Of a stretch of 20,778 nt of DNA, positions 13,980 through 20,080 are shown in pieces. Below the pieces are notes generated by a model, which worked only from the letters and a program-made list of their open reading frames with translations, did no database searches and had not been told where the DNA came from. Position numbers and translations under genes: made by a program. How positions within the stretch are numbered: the first letter of the stretch is position 1; every line of letters begins with the position of its first letter. The stretch comes from a virus: the IMG/VR virus record IMGVR_UViG_3300033144_000979, positions 1-20,778 of that record; one strand, given 5' to 3'.

Positions 13980-14782
13980 TCAACTCTCATCGTGGTAGTG
14001 TTAAAAAAAACTTGTATAGGGCTTTTGTTGCCCGAGACTTTATTCTTCGCGAATGAAAGAGTACGGATTCCATCAATCTCTTGCTGTATAGTTGCACCGA
14101 TTCCCAACATAAGATCAGTCGTACCCGGTATTCCAACGTTGCTGCCATAAATGTCTCCCCTACCGAGGATTGCTTTCCCATCTGCGCTATCTCCTGCTTG
14201 TGTTATACTTATTGATACAATGTTGTGCTTCTTAGCTAGGTTACGCATACCAGTGGCAGCGTTCTCTAGGCGCACAACCCCGTCCTTATCACCTGTCTCG
14301 ATGTTCCTTATCTGATCAACCATTAATATTTCTGGTTTATGCTTCTGTATTAGACTCTCAATCTCGGGAAAAGTTCCCGGCAATAGTTCAGCCCATATCA
14401 TTTTATCCCATCCTTTGGCTTCTGCAAAGGTCTGAGCCTTCTGATAATGCTTCCGTATAGCCCACTTATCCCTACCCAACAGAGTCACTAAGAACCTCTC
14501 TATTAGATCACTCCGAGGGTCTTCGTTGTGGACATACAATACCTTCCTACCACATTCAATGAAATGCCTAGCCTGATCTAAGGAGAACAATGTCTTCCCT
14601 AGGTCAGTCACAGCATAGATCACCACATGGTGCCCGGGTAATAGCCCACCCTCAAGCTGATTGTTTAAAGCCTCAGGTGTTACAGAGATACGGTTCTCTC
14701 GCTTCCTAGCTTCAAAGATTTCCTTTAGGTCTGGTGCTATAGCTATCTGGTTGTCTTCATCAGCCATAAGAGCACCCGACAC
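13976..14782 (-). CDS. DnaB-like replicative helicase, ATPase domain (second part of split gene)
   Basis: 268 aa covering the RecA-like motor domain: Walker A-like AVTDLGKT (residues about 57-64, where the first Gly of GxxxxGKT is Ala), an Asn-Glu-Asp after a beta strand, Walker B-type EILMVDQIRN, SISITQAG (sensor), and GSNVGIPGTTDLMLG. It should unwind duplex DNA ahead of the polymerase, as a hexamer. The listed start is a GTG without a convincing ribosome binding site; the frame stays open for about 29 codons upstream (helix QTKLEELWNERELL), which fits the linker helix of DnaB. The N-terminal domain is in another frame at 14812-15105. Its TGA lies just before the polymerase gene. Confidence 0.85.
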   Translation of the reverse strand: MSGALMADEDNQIAIAPDLKEIFEARKRENRISVTPEALNNQLEGGLLPGHHVVIYAVTDLGKTLFSLDQARHFIECGRKVLYVHNEDPRSDLIERFLVTLLGRDKWAIRKHYQKAQTFAEAKGWDKMIWAELLPGTFPEIESLIQKHKPEILMVDQIRNIETGDKDGVVRLENAATGMRNLAKKHNIVSISITQAGDSADGKAILGRGDIYGSNVGIPGTTDLMLGIGATIQQEIDGIRTLSFAKNKVSGNKSPIQVFFNTTTMRVE

Positions 14783-14811
14783 TAATAGCTCTCGTTCATT
14801 CCATAGTTCTT

Positions 14812-15105
14812 CTAACTTGGTTTGTTTATTACTGACAAGCGCCTGTGATAGGGGATAGAGGGCTTCTCATATCTATCTATGAGAGTATGAAACATCTCGG
14901 CGTGCTTTGGGACTTCTCTTGACACGCTTTGTTTTAATAGTTCTACATCAATTGAAGTACAAGAGGTGTCCGTGTTGTAGAATGTCCGAAGTAACTTCCA
15001 TATGACCTGCCCCTGATCGGACAGGTCCGGACATATTTTATATCCTTCTAACTGGTCAAACGCATTGCGGTCAAAGACCGCTGCGCTTATTATTTTATTT
15101 TCCAT
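14812..15105 (-). CDS. DnaB-like helicase, N-terminal domain (first part of split gene)
   Basis: 97 aa. The first 83 residues resemble the N-terminal helical domain of phage DnaB-like helicases: an initial KIISAAVFDRNAF helix, DLSDQGQVIWK, SIDVELLKQSV, and PKHAEMFHTLID. After Pro85 the frame degenerates into a short tail and stops. The neighbouring helicase frame continues the expected protein: if one C is added to the CCCC run at 14851-14854, the reading becomes ...KPSIPLSQALVSNKQ and joins the ATPase domain, giving about 376 aa. The ATG follows the upstream gene's TAG directly. The product alone would be an oligomerisation domain without a motor. Confidence 0.75.
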   Translation of the reverse strand: MENKIISAAVFDRNAFDQLEGYKICPDLSDQGQVIWKLLRTFYNTDTSCTSIDVELLKQSVSREVPKHAEMFHTLIDRYEKPSIPYHRRLSVINKPS

Positions 15106-15306
15106 CTACTCTTTACATGGTCTAGGTTCTTGTAGTAGTTGATTCCAACACATTACTTTGACTGGATCAATCTCTATGTGTGATACCATAGTCAGGTGCT
15201 CGCGGCACGGGTCTAGTGGTAATGGTTTCTCAAGCATACCTGTTAATAGGACAAACAGAAGGATGGAGCCTACACCAGTACATACATACCTTAAAAGTTC
15301 CATCAT
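15106..15306 (-). CDS. Small membrane or secreted protein
   Basis: 66 aa from an ATG that overlaps the TGA of the preceding 38-aa ORF (ATGA). A hydrophobic helix at about residues 5-24 is followed by a Pro/Cys-containing polar tail with four Cys residues in all after the helix start (two close to each end of the tail). It may be an anchored protein with a periplasmic tail, or exported. An upstream in-frame start at 15366 would swallow the 38-aa ORF and is not favoured. The next gene, the helicase N-terminal part, starts right after its stop. Confidence 0.6.
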   Translation of the reverse strand: MMELLRYVCTGVGSILLFVLLTGMLEKPLPLDPCREHLTMVSHIEIDPVKVMCWNQLLQEPRPCKE

Positions 15307-15419
15307 GCACAGAGACCGCCTGTTATCAATGCCGCTGTTAAATACACGGCTGTTACAAGTATACAAACCATTATTGTACCAAAGAAAAATATACCAAAAC
15401 TTTCTGCTATTTTATCCAT
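15303..15419 (-). CDS. Tiny membrane protein (38 aa)
   Basis: A 38-codon ORF bridging the metallophosphoesterase and the 66-aa gene. Its ATG shares an A with the previous TAA (TAATG), AGGAG lies about 10 bases upstream, and its TGA overlaps the next ATG. These three junction features make it credible despite its size. After an MDKIAES start nearly the whole product is hydrophobic (about residues 8-35), a single transmembrane helix. Function unknown; together with its neighbour it forms a pair of tiny membrane proteins. Confidence 0.6.
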   Translation of the reverse strand: MDKIAESFGIFFFGTIMVCILVTAVYLTAALITGGLCA

Positions 15420-16159
15420 TAAAACTCTACTCCTAAGTTAATATCAAATTCCTTGTTTAACATATAACCGTAATAACCCCGAGGATTACAGATGATGGTA
15501 GTCTCACCAACATCGTACTCCCAAGAGTTATGCATGTGCCCATGAATCCATACATCAGGCATATAGGTCTCTATAATATCTGTAAGATCAGTACCGTAGG
15601 CACTGTTCAAGGCGCTACCCTTAAACTCTGCAATGCACCGCATAGTAGGAGCGTGGTGAGTCATGACAATGATCTTCTTTTTGCTGTGGTGCTTCATCAT
15701 ACCAACAATGTAGTCTAGGTGCTTATAGTGCATAGCCCTAGCAATCTTAGTATCGAAGTTCTTAACAATCCGAAAGTCATTCATACTTCTACCAATATCC
15801 CACTCATACTTCCTATCAATATCACTCCAAAGAGTGCTACCAATAACAACTAGATCATCAGCTAACTCATAAGTATCATCGTTCAAGAAATGAACGTTGT
15901 GTAGCTCATGAGAATCTATAGCTTGTTGTATCTGATCAGCAGACTTGTTGAAGTCACCGTGGTAATGCTCATGGTTACCCATAATCATCAGTACAGTTTC
16001 ATACAAATTACTAGCTCTTTCTAAGAAAGGGATATAGGTTCCAAAGTCTGCTGCTAACCCAATATCTCCCGCAAGTAGGAGAACATCGCCACCGGGCAAT
16101 CCCTCCATATCACCTTTACTAAACTCTAGGTGAAGGTCTGACATAATATTAATTTTCAT
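15419..16159 (-). CDS. Calcineurin-like metallophosphoesterase
   Basis: 246 aa with the complete dinuclear metal signature in order: SDLHLEF (Asp8, His10), LLLAGDIG (Asp32), MGNHEHY (Asn62, His63), MTHHAP, and HGHMHNS near residue 207. Such enzymes hydrolyse phosphodiesters or phosphomonoesters of nucleotides, nucleic acids or proteins. It is a single-domain cytosolic protein without a signal peptide. Stand-alone versions occur in many podoviruses, where nucleotide recycling or removal of a host signal nucleotide is often proposed, though the substrate cannot be read from sequence. The ATG shares an A with the previous TAA. It lies between an acidic protein and tiny membrane proteins upstream of the helicase. 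Confidence 0.93.
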   Translation of the reverse strand: MKINIMSDLHLEFSKGDMEGLPGGDVLLLAGDIGLAADFGTYIPFLERASNLYETVLMIMGNHEHYHGDFNKSADQIQQAIDSHELHNVHFLNDDTYELADDLVVIGSTLWSDIDRKYEWDIGRSMNDFRIVKNFDTKIARAMHYKHLDYIVGMMKHHSKKKIIVMTHHAPTMRCIAEFKGSALNSAYGTDLTDIIETYMPDVWIHGHMHNSWEYDVGETTIICNPRGYYGYMLNKEFDINLGVEF

Positions 16160-16428
16160 TATATACTCTCTGGGGCCTCATCCCCTCTTGACTCATAAAA
16201 CTCATGAGCATCATCGTTAGTTACTTCTTCTAAATCAGCTAACCATCCAAAAAATAAAGATAGTTCAGGAAACTCCTTTGCAAATTCTTCAGCCTTTTTA
16301 TCAGCCAACCAAGCTACACCACACTCAAAGTCAGACTGTAAAGCTAAGTCCATCCTCTCAAGTATTTCATCCAGTGTAGTTACTGTTTGGTATTCTTCTT
16401 CATCATCATCTTGTAAGCCGTGCGTCAT
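16159..16428 (-). CDS. Acidic protein, unknown
   Basis: 89 aa, very acidic (Asp/Glu-rich start DDDEEE and later clusters), helical, no Cys pair or membrane segment. The chosen ATG overlaps the TAA of the HTH gene (TAATG) and has AAGGTGG a few bases upstream; a TTG 18 bases further out would also be in frame but is unlikely. No family recognised. Small acidic phage proteins often mimic DNA or bind host enzymes, but that is speculation. Confidence 0.65.
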   Translation of the reverse strand: MTHGLQDDDEEEYQTVTTLDEILERMDLALQSDFECGVAWLADKKAEEFAKEFPELSLFFGWLADLEEVTNDDAHEFYESRGDEAPESI

Positions 16429-16577
16429 TAAGCCACCTTTTTCCAAGTAACCCCATTCTTAATATCAGACATAGTACTTGTACCAACTCCGTATACTTTT
16501 GCTATATGCTTTACTGTACTTCATGCCAGTAAACCCTGTCTAATACCTACTACATTTTTTTCTGTTAACTTTCTCAT
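16428..16577 (-). pseudogene. Small helix-turn-helix gene with an in-frame TGA
   Basis: Forty-nine codons plus TAA in one frame, interrupted by TGA at codon 19 (16521-16523). Before it: RKLTEKNVVGIRQGLLA, the recognised opening of HTH modules found in phage and HNH-endonuclease proteins (KLTxxxVxxIRxLL). After it: HIAKVYGV, TSTMSDIKNG and TWKKV, the two helices and the SxxTxxxIxxGxxW end of the same module. Start (ATGA overlap with the primase, AAGGAG 8 bases upstream) and end (TAATG with the next gene) are both intact, so only the codon itself is wrong. Either a nonsense mutation, a sequencing error or read-through. The product would be a compact DNA-binding protein. Confidence 0.7.
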
Positions 16578-17386
16578 AATTCTAACTCCTTCTGTAATTG
16601 CTCGTGTGTTAAATCTTTAGGGTCATTTGTTAAGCTAACAACCCTAAACGTGTCGAAGAATATACCATACTTCTTCTTAATAGCTATAGCCTTGCCCAGA
16701 GCATCTGGGTCTAATGCTATCACTACATTCTTAGCCCCCCAAGCTAGGAGGTTCTGCACCTTCTTGTCATTCAGATGTGTCCCTAGTAACGCAACACCTT
16801 GTCTGAATCTACTAACCCTTATAGCAGAGATTACATCCTCTACCAGTATTACCCAACCGTTATTGATTGGTGAGGTGTTGTATGCGTAGTGAAGATTACA
16901 AGTCTCTTTTGTCAGGTAGTGTTGAGCCTTAGTATATTTATATCCTAACTCAGACTGTTCCTTATCTTTAAATAGCTTAGTGGTATGACCAAAGTTATTA
17001 CCAAAACTATCAAACAAAGGAAAGATATAACCGTCTTCACCAAAGGTTCTTCGTATACCATTGTTCTTTACCTCATGTGTAGTTAAGTGCCATAAGTCCT
17101 TCAGATTTTCTGGGTCTGCTATCATGGAGGGCTTAGTGTAAGGTCTCGGGGTAAATCCTTGTGCTTTCCCTTTGTCGCCAAAGTTGGCAGGAAGGGAACC
17201 GATCATACCCTGACCGGAGCAACACGCCCTGAAACAATTGTACAATATACCTTCTTCTATGCGAGTCAGTGAGAGACTCGGAGCATAAGGTGGGTCATTA
17301 TCACAGAAGCAACAGTACACCGTTTTACTCTGTCCAACGGGTGTACCAAGTGCTTCCATTTTAATGTACTGTAAACTATTTATCAT
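16574..17386 (-). CDS. DNA primase, T7 gp4A-like (zinc-binding + TOPRIM)
   Basis: 270 aa. The N-terminus has a zinc-binding region with Cys25-x2-Cys28 and Cys51-x3-Cys55 (extra Cys26 and Cys56 alongside). The TOPRIM domain follows: Glu183 in VILVEDVISAIR and Asp226-x-Asp228 in VVIALDPDALGKA, which bind catalytic metal. It makes RNA primers for lagging-strand synthesis; in T7 it is fused to the helicase, but here the helicase is a separate gene about 1.5 kb downstream. The first ATG overlaps the end of the 56-aa Cys-rich ORF; a second at 17359 is possible. The TGA overlaps the start of the HTH gene (ATGA). Confidence 0.92.
   Translation of the reverse strand: MINSLQYIKMEALGTPVGQSKTVYCCFCDNDPPYAPSLSLTRIEEGILYNCFRACCSGQGMIGSLPANFGDKGKAQGFTPRPYTKPSMIADPENLKDLWHLTTHEVKNNGIRRTFGEDGYIFPLFDSFGNNFGHTTKLFKDKEQSELGYKYTKAQHYLTKETCNLHYAYNTSPINNGWVILVEDVISAIRVSRFRQGVALLGTHLNDKKVQNLLAWGAKNVVIALDPDALGKAIAIKKKYGIFFDTFRVVSLTNDPKDLTHEQLQKELEL
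16586..16591 (-). promoter_or_regulatory. Ribosome binding site of the interrupted HTH gene
   Basis: AAGGAG on the coding strand, 8 bases before the ATG at 16577 and inside the primase 3' end. It shows that the HTH gene was, or still is, selected for efficient translation, which makes the in-frame TGA worth checking. Confidence 0.65.
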
Positions 17387-17546
17387 TGAAATCTAAGGCT
17401 TCGTTATAATGAGGGAGTTCAACGCACTCCCCTGTACAGTCAACCTGTTGACCGCTACAGAACAAGCATGGTTCTTTCTCTTGAGGTAGTTCCTCAAGAT
17501 ATACCGAGTGGTCCATAGCATCTTCACTTGTTATTCTTCTTATCAT
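17376..17546 (-). CDS. Short Cys-rich protein (56 aa), putative zinc binder
   Basis: A 56-codon ORF, first gene after the control region. It has an acidic start and a compact cluster Cys27-x2-Cys30 ... Cys37-x3-Cys41 (CLFCSGQQVDCTGEC), suggesting a metal knuckle. Its stop lies 11 bases inside the primase start, so the two are coupled. No good ribosome binding site precedes the ATG; the hairpin-forming leader upstream may matter for expression. No family recognised. Confidence 0.6.
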   Translation of the reverse strand: MIRRITSEDAMDHSVYLEELPQEKEPCLFCSGQQVDCTGECVELPHYNEALDFNDK

Positions 17547-17554
17547 TTTTATTA

Positions 17555-17586
17555 TTCTCTATTAGAGAAGTGGTCCCGACCACTTC
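17555..17586. promoter_or_regulatory. Two overlapping dyads in the leader before the primase operon
   Basis: First, TTCTCTA-T-TAGAGAA (7-bp arms, 17555-17569). Second, GAAGTGGTC-CC-GACCACTTC (9-bp arms, 17567-17586). They share three bases and lie 9-40 bases upstream of the ATG at 17546, downstream of the predicted promoter. They could be DNA operators for a dimeric regulator, or fold as alternative hairpins in the leader mRNA. No poly-U tract follows the strong one, so I do not call it a terminator. Confidence 0.5.
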
Positions 17587-17611
17587 CTATTGTTATAGTA
17601 TATATAATTAA

Positions 17612-17628
17612 GAGTATATATTATACTC
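17612..17628. promoter_or_regulatory. Dyad GAGTATA-TAT-TATACTC, operator candidate
   Basis: A perfect 7-bp inverted repeat with a 3-base centre in the AT-rich intergenic stretch. It lies just downstream of the predicted -10 box, across the expected transcription start, the classical place for a repressor site. The A/T content raises the chance of coincidence. Confidence 0.4.
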
Positions 17629-17629
17629 A

Positions 17630-17657
17630 ATTGTAGTATTAGACAGCTAAATGCCAA
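17630..17657 (-). promoter_or_regulatory. Sigma70-like promoter for the leftward replication operon
   Basis: On the minus strand TTGGCA (17652-17657) and TACAAT (17630-17635) are separated by 16 bases; each box matches the consensus at five of six positions. The stretch is AT rich and free of genes, and the downstream genes are the primase operon. Several alternative TATACT/TATAAT-like boxes overlap, so the exact start is uncertain. Confidence 0.5.
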
Positions 17658-17673
17658 TAAAGTTCCCTAAAAT

Positions 17674-17877
17674 TTACGATTTATAGTTATGCTTGTATTC
17701 TGCTAACGCAATCGCGGTCTTAAGAGTTAACCTATGTGCTGCTTCTAGTTCTTCTCTTAACCACGAAGGAGGATCATATACTCTTTCCTCTACTTTCATC
17801 TGGATTTGTCGGATACCTGATGCTGCTTCGAAAGCATTTGCAGACATTACTGTGAGTTTTGCATGGTTATTTTTCAT
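17674..17877 (-). CDS. Small protein upstream of the control region, unknown
   Basis: 67 aa, mixed charge, helical, with a PPSWLREELEAAHRLTLKTAIAL segment split over residues about 36-58 that would make an amphipathic helix. No motif recognised. The ATG overlaps the TGA of the zinc-ribbon gene (ATGA), with a purine-rich AGGAAAAAG just upstream. It is the last gene before the intergenic control region. Confidence 0.6.
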   Translation of the reverse strand: MKNNHAKLTVMSANAFEAASGIRQIQMKVEERVYDPPSWLREELEAAHRLTLKTAIALAEYKHNYKS

Positions 17878-18047
17878 TTCTTTTTCCTGTTTCTGTTAAG
17901 TCGATCAGCCTCGTGATCATACTTTTTTAAGGCTGCATAGTTTATATCACAAAGAGGGCAGTGCACAATTGCCCTATAACCTGTATTCTGTGCCAGTGTA
18001 GTTACTGTACTACACTTAGGACAAGCTACTAGCTTCGGTTGCGCCAT
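17874..18047 (-). CDS. Zinc-ribbon protein (57 aa)
   Basis: A 57-codon ORF with two Cys knuckles, Cys9-x2-Cys12 (CPKC) and Cys30-x2-Cys33 (CPLC), separated by 17 residues: a zinc ribbon. The C-terminus is a basic helix ending in Arg-Lys-Lys-Lys. It starts 19 bases inside the GGCT-like gene and its TGA overlaps the next ATG. AGGA lies 8 bases before the ATG. Small zinc ribbons like this bind nucleic acid or act as transcription adaptors; the target here is unknown. Confidence 0.65.
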   Translation of the reverse strand: MAQPKLVACPKCSTVTTLAQNTGYRAIVHCPLCDINYAALKKYDHEADRLNRNRKKK

Positions 18048-18433
18048 AAACCATCCTGTACAACTGCGTCCATGTTCGAGCTATTCATCATAGGATGAAA
18101 GTACATCCACGCTAGGTTGACTACTTCCTCACCGTTAGGCATATCCAATGCCACAGGTATCTGTTCCCTTCTGAAGAAGGTAGGGTGTCCCTCAAGGGAA
18201 TCCATTGCTTCGAAGTCCTCAACTGAGAACACTTCTACCTGTATAGGACAGATGGAGTGGTCTTTGGTTACTCGTGGGAAGCCCCATCCACCGTACATAC
18301 AATAGTGGTGGATTGTACGGGCTGTCCCTATGAACTCAGAGTCACATGCCTGTGTGACACCATAGTTGCTCTCACCCCGCTTAAGGGTTCCGTATACTGC
18401 TACTAATTTACGATGTTGCTGTTTTCTTGGCAT
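18029..18433 (-). CDS. Gamma-glutamylcyclotransferase-like (GGCT/AIG2-like) protein
   Basis: 134 aa from the chosen start. The family signature is clear: KLVAVYGTLKRGESNYG (substrate-binding YGTLxxG loop) at about residues 9-24, and later MDSLEGHP containing the expected Glu acid/base (about residue 82). Members cyclise gamma-glutamyl peptides or amines to 5-oxoproline with release of the other part. The ATG at 18433 is preferred over one 33 bases upstream because it has AGGAAAG-type purines before it and begins right before the domain; it overlaps the 293-aa gene by 26 bases. It lies in the same run as an ATP-grasp ligase, which would make the bond that a GGCT-like enzyme can break or remodel. 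Confidence 0.85.
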   Translation of the reverse strand: MPRKQQHRKLVAVYGTLKRGESNYGVTQACDSEFIGTARTIHHYCMYGGWGFPRVTKDHSICPIQVEVFSVEDFEAMDSLEGHPTFFRREQIPVALDMPNGEEVVNLAWMYFHPMMNSSNMDAVVQDGLWRNRS

Positions 18434-19289
18434 TAGCTTCTTTCCTCGTTTCGATTGTAAATGCAATTAAATTGCCCATTAATTCTTTGTTCACCATCAT
18501 GTGCTTGTTCTTTGAGAACTCAACCATTGGTTTAGGCTTAGCCACATAGCTCATCAAACTGTTCCATGCCCCATAGATACCGGAGGAGTTGTGCACATAA
18601 TAGTACTTGCCTGATATAACCTCTCTTTTAAGTTCCTCGAAGGAATCAGGTGCCATACACATGCAGTTGTCATACTTCAGCTTCATAGCAGGGAAGAACA
18701 CACCTTTCCATAGACTATCCTTGACAGGTGCAGCCATCGATTCAGGGAACCTAGTCTTGTTCATCAACGAGACACAGGACTCAGCATAGGAATCCTCTGC
18801 TGTCACATTGAGTGGGTTACTATAGTGGAGTGTCCGGAGTAAAGCAGTGAAGTAAGATGAACGTACAATAGTCGCATGATACCATGCAGGAACCTTGATA
18901 AGAAAGCCACAAGTTTCCTCTGCATTACCCCAAGGGGCAAGGGTATTACCCATGTCCAGTTGTTCAAAGGTAATCTTAGGTACTGTACCCTTTAAGTTCT
19001 TGTTGACAAGACCCAGCTTCACCAAGACATTAGCAGCAGGTTGTTGGTAGGTGGTGATAACATACTTACCATCCCACCCTGTCTTCAAGGTATCGAACCG
19101 ATACTCTTTCAGACCTATGCCAGTGTGAATGGTGAATAAAGCATCACCATAATACTCGCGGCACTTGAAGACTTGGCATACTGCATGAACCTCCCCATCA
19201 ACTACATTAGCTAACTGTAGCTTATGGCGAGCTGTCTGTCCATTTTCACAGTAAGTTACCGCTGCCCATTTCTTTGTTACTTTTCTCAT
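18408..19289 (-). CDS. Unknown protein between ATP-grasp and GGCT-like genes
   Basis: 293 aa, soluble, no signal peptide or membrane helix. I recognise no catalytic motif. Visible features: Cys14, Cys38 and Cys43 in the N-terminal third, a run of aromatic residues around 61-82, a Cys-Met-Cys-Met near residue 215, and a Lys/Arg-rich end. A Cys-nucleophile amidotransferase would fit the company it keeps, but there is no Cys at residue 2 as in class II glutamine amidotransferases. It is joined head to tail with the ATP-grasp gene (ends and starts at 19289) and overlaps the GGCT-like gene by 26 bases, so the three are probably one functional unit. Confidence 0.75.
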   Translation of the reverse strand: MRKVTKKWAAVTYCENGQTARHKLQLANVVDGEVHAVCQVFKCREYYGDALFTIHTGIGLKEYRFDTLKTGWDGKYVITTYQQPAANVLVKLGLVNKNLKGTVPKITFEQLDMGNTLAPWGNAEETCGFLIKVPAWYHATIVRSSYFTALLRTLHYSNPLNVTAEDSYAESCVSLMNKTRFPESMAAPVKDSLWKGVFFPAMKLKYDNCMCMAPDSFEELKREVISGKYYYVHNSSGIYGAWNSLMSYVAKPKPMVEFSKNKHMMVNKELMGNLIAFTIETRKEANAKKTATS

Positions 19290-20080
19290 TAGACCTCTAG
19301 TTTCTTAAACTCGTTAATGTATGCATCGAATGTGGTGTTAACCATACCCGGTGCGGCGTTTGTTTCACATACAACAGCATCAAGCAGCTCATCTCCCTTC
19401 CATCTCGCTAGAATATCTACACCACAGAAATCTAGTCCTAGCGCGTTGGTAGCTGCCACAGCGATCTGATCTAGCTTGATATCATGCTTGATATCTTTCC
19501 TGCTAAATATCCATCCGTTCTCGTAGCTACGGATGAGTCGCTTGTTATCAATCCCTCGCTTCTCTCGTTCTTCCTTGCTCAGTAATCTTTTCTGAGTTAC
19601 ATCAATGACCCTGTTCTGGAACACATGGACTCTGTACTCATGTGTCTTAGCCCAATACTTAGTATACAGTGGGCAGTCCGGTAAATCGTCAGTGGTCTTA
19701 GGTTTATCGACGATAGTTATACCCCTTCCCTTAGTGCCACAGATAGTATCGCGGCACACTACACGTTTCCACGTAGAGGGTCTGTCCTTATGTTCGGAGT
19801 ACTCAAGGTGAGGCACGTTTCTACTGGCAAGACGCTGGAACGTCTGTATTTTATTAGAGCTTGCCTTAACGCTCATCCAGTGATTGATTATACTAACTCC
19901 AGTAAACCTTAGCATCTCATGCCATTGAGGTTCAGTGCTGCTTCCATAGTTAATCAGAAAGTCACCCCTACAGAGTGCTGTAGGTAGCTGATTATACTTG
20001 AGGATTTTAGCACCTAGCTTTTTGGCAATTCTCCGGGATATTCCGGGAGTGCGTTTAGGTAGGGTATACAGAAATATCAT
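19289..20080 (-). CDS. ATP-grasp ligase (RimK-like)
   Basis: 263 aa. ATP-grasp marks are present: the small-loop CGTKGRGI (residues about 114-121) that covers the ATP phosphates, YTKYWAKTHEYRVHVF with Glu148 and Arg150, GVDIL with Asp222, and VCETNAAPGM with Glu239 and Asn241 (Mg2+-binding ETN of RimK/carboxylate-amine ligases). The expected reaction is ATP-driven joining of a carboxylate to an amine through an acyl phosphate; the substrate is unknown. The N-terminal 60 residues form the pre-ATP-grasp half. ATG overlaps the previous TGA (ATGA). Genes downstream are the 293-aa unknown and the GGCT-like protein, a combination that suggests peptide synthesis or modification. Confidence 0.88.
   Translation of the reverse strand: MIFLYTLPKRTPGISRRIAKKLGAKILKYNQLPTALCRGDFLINYGSSTEPQWHEMLRFTGVSIINHWMSVKASSNKIQTFQRLASRNVPHLEYSEHKDRPSTWKRVVCRDTICGTKGRGITIVDKPKTTDDLPDCPLYTKYWAKTHEYRVHVFQNRVIDVTQKRLLSKEEREKRGIDNKRLIRSYENGWIFSRKDIKHDIKLDQIAVAATNALGLDFCGVDILARWKGDELLDAVVCETNAAPGMVNTTFDAYINEFKKLEV

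Noticed and set aside
16521-16523. TGA read as Trp (alternative genetic code)
   Set aside because: TGA ends several genes at sensible positions in ATGA and GTGA junctions (helicase, primase, zinc-ribbon and ATP-grasp neighbours), so the standard code applies.
17567-17586. 9-bp dyad considered as a transcription terminator
   Set aside because: The 2-base centre suits a DNA operator better, and no poly-U follows it in either direction.
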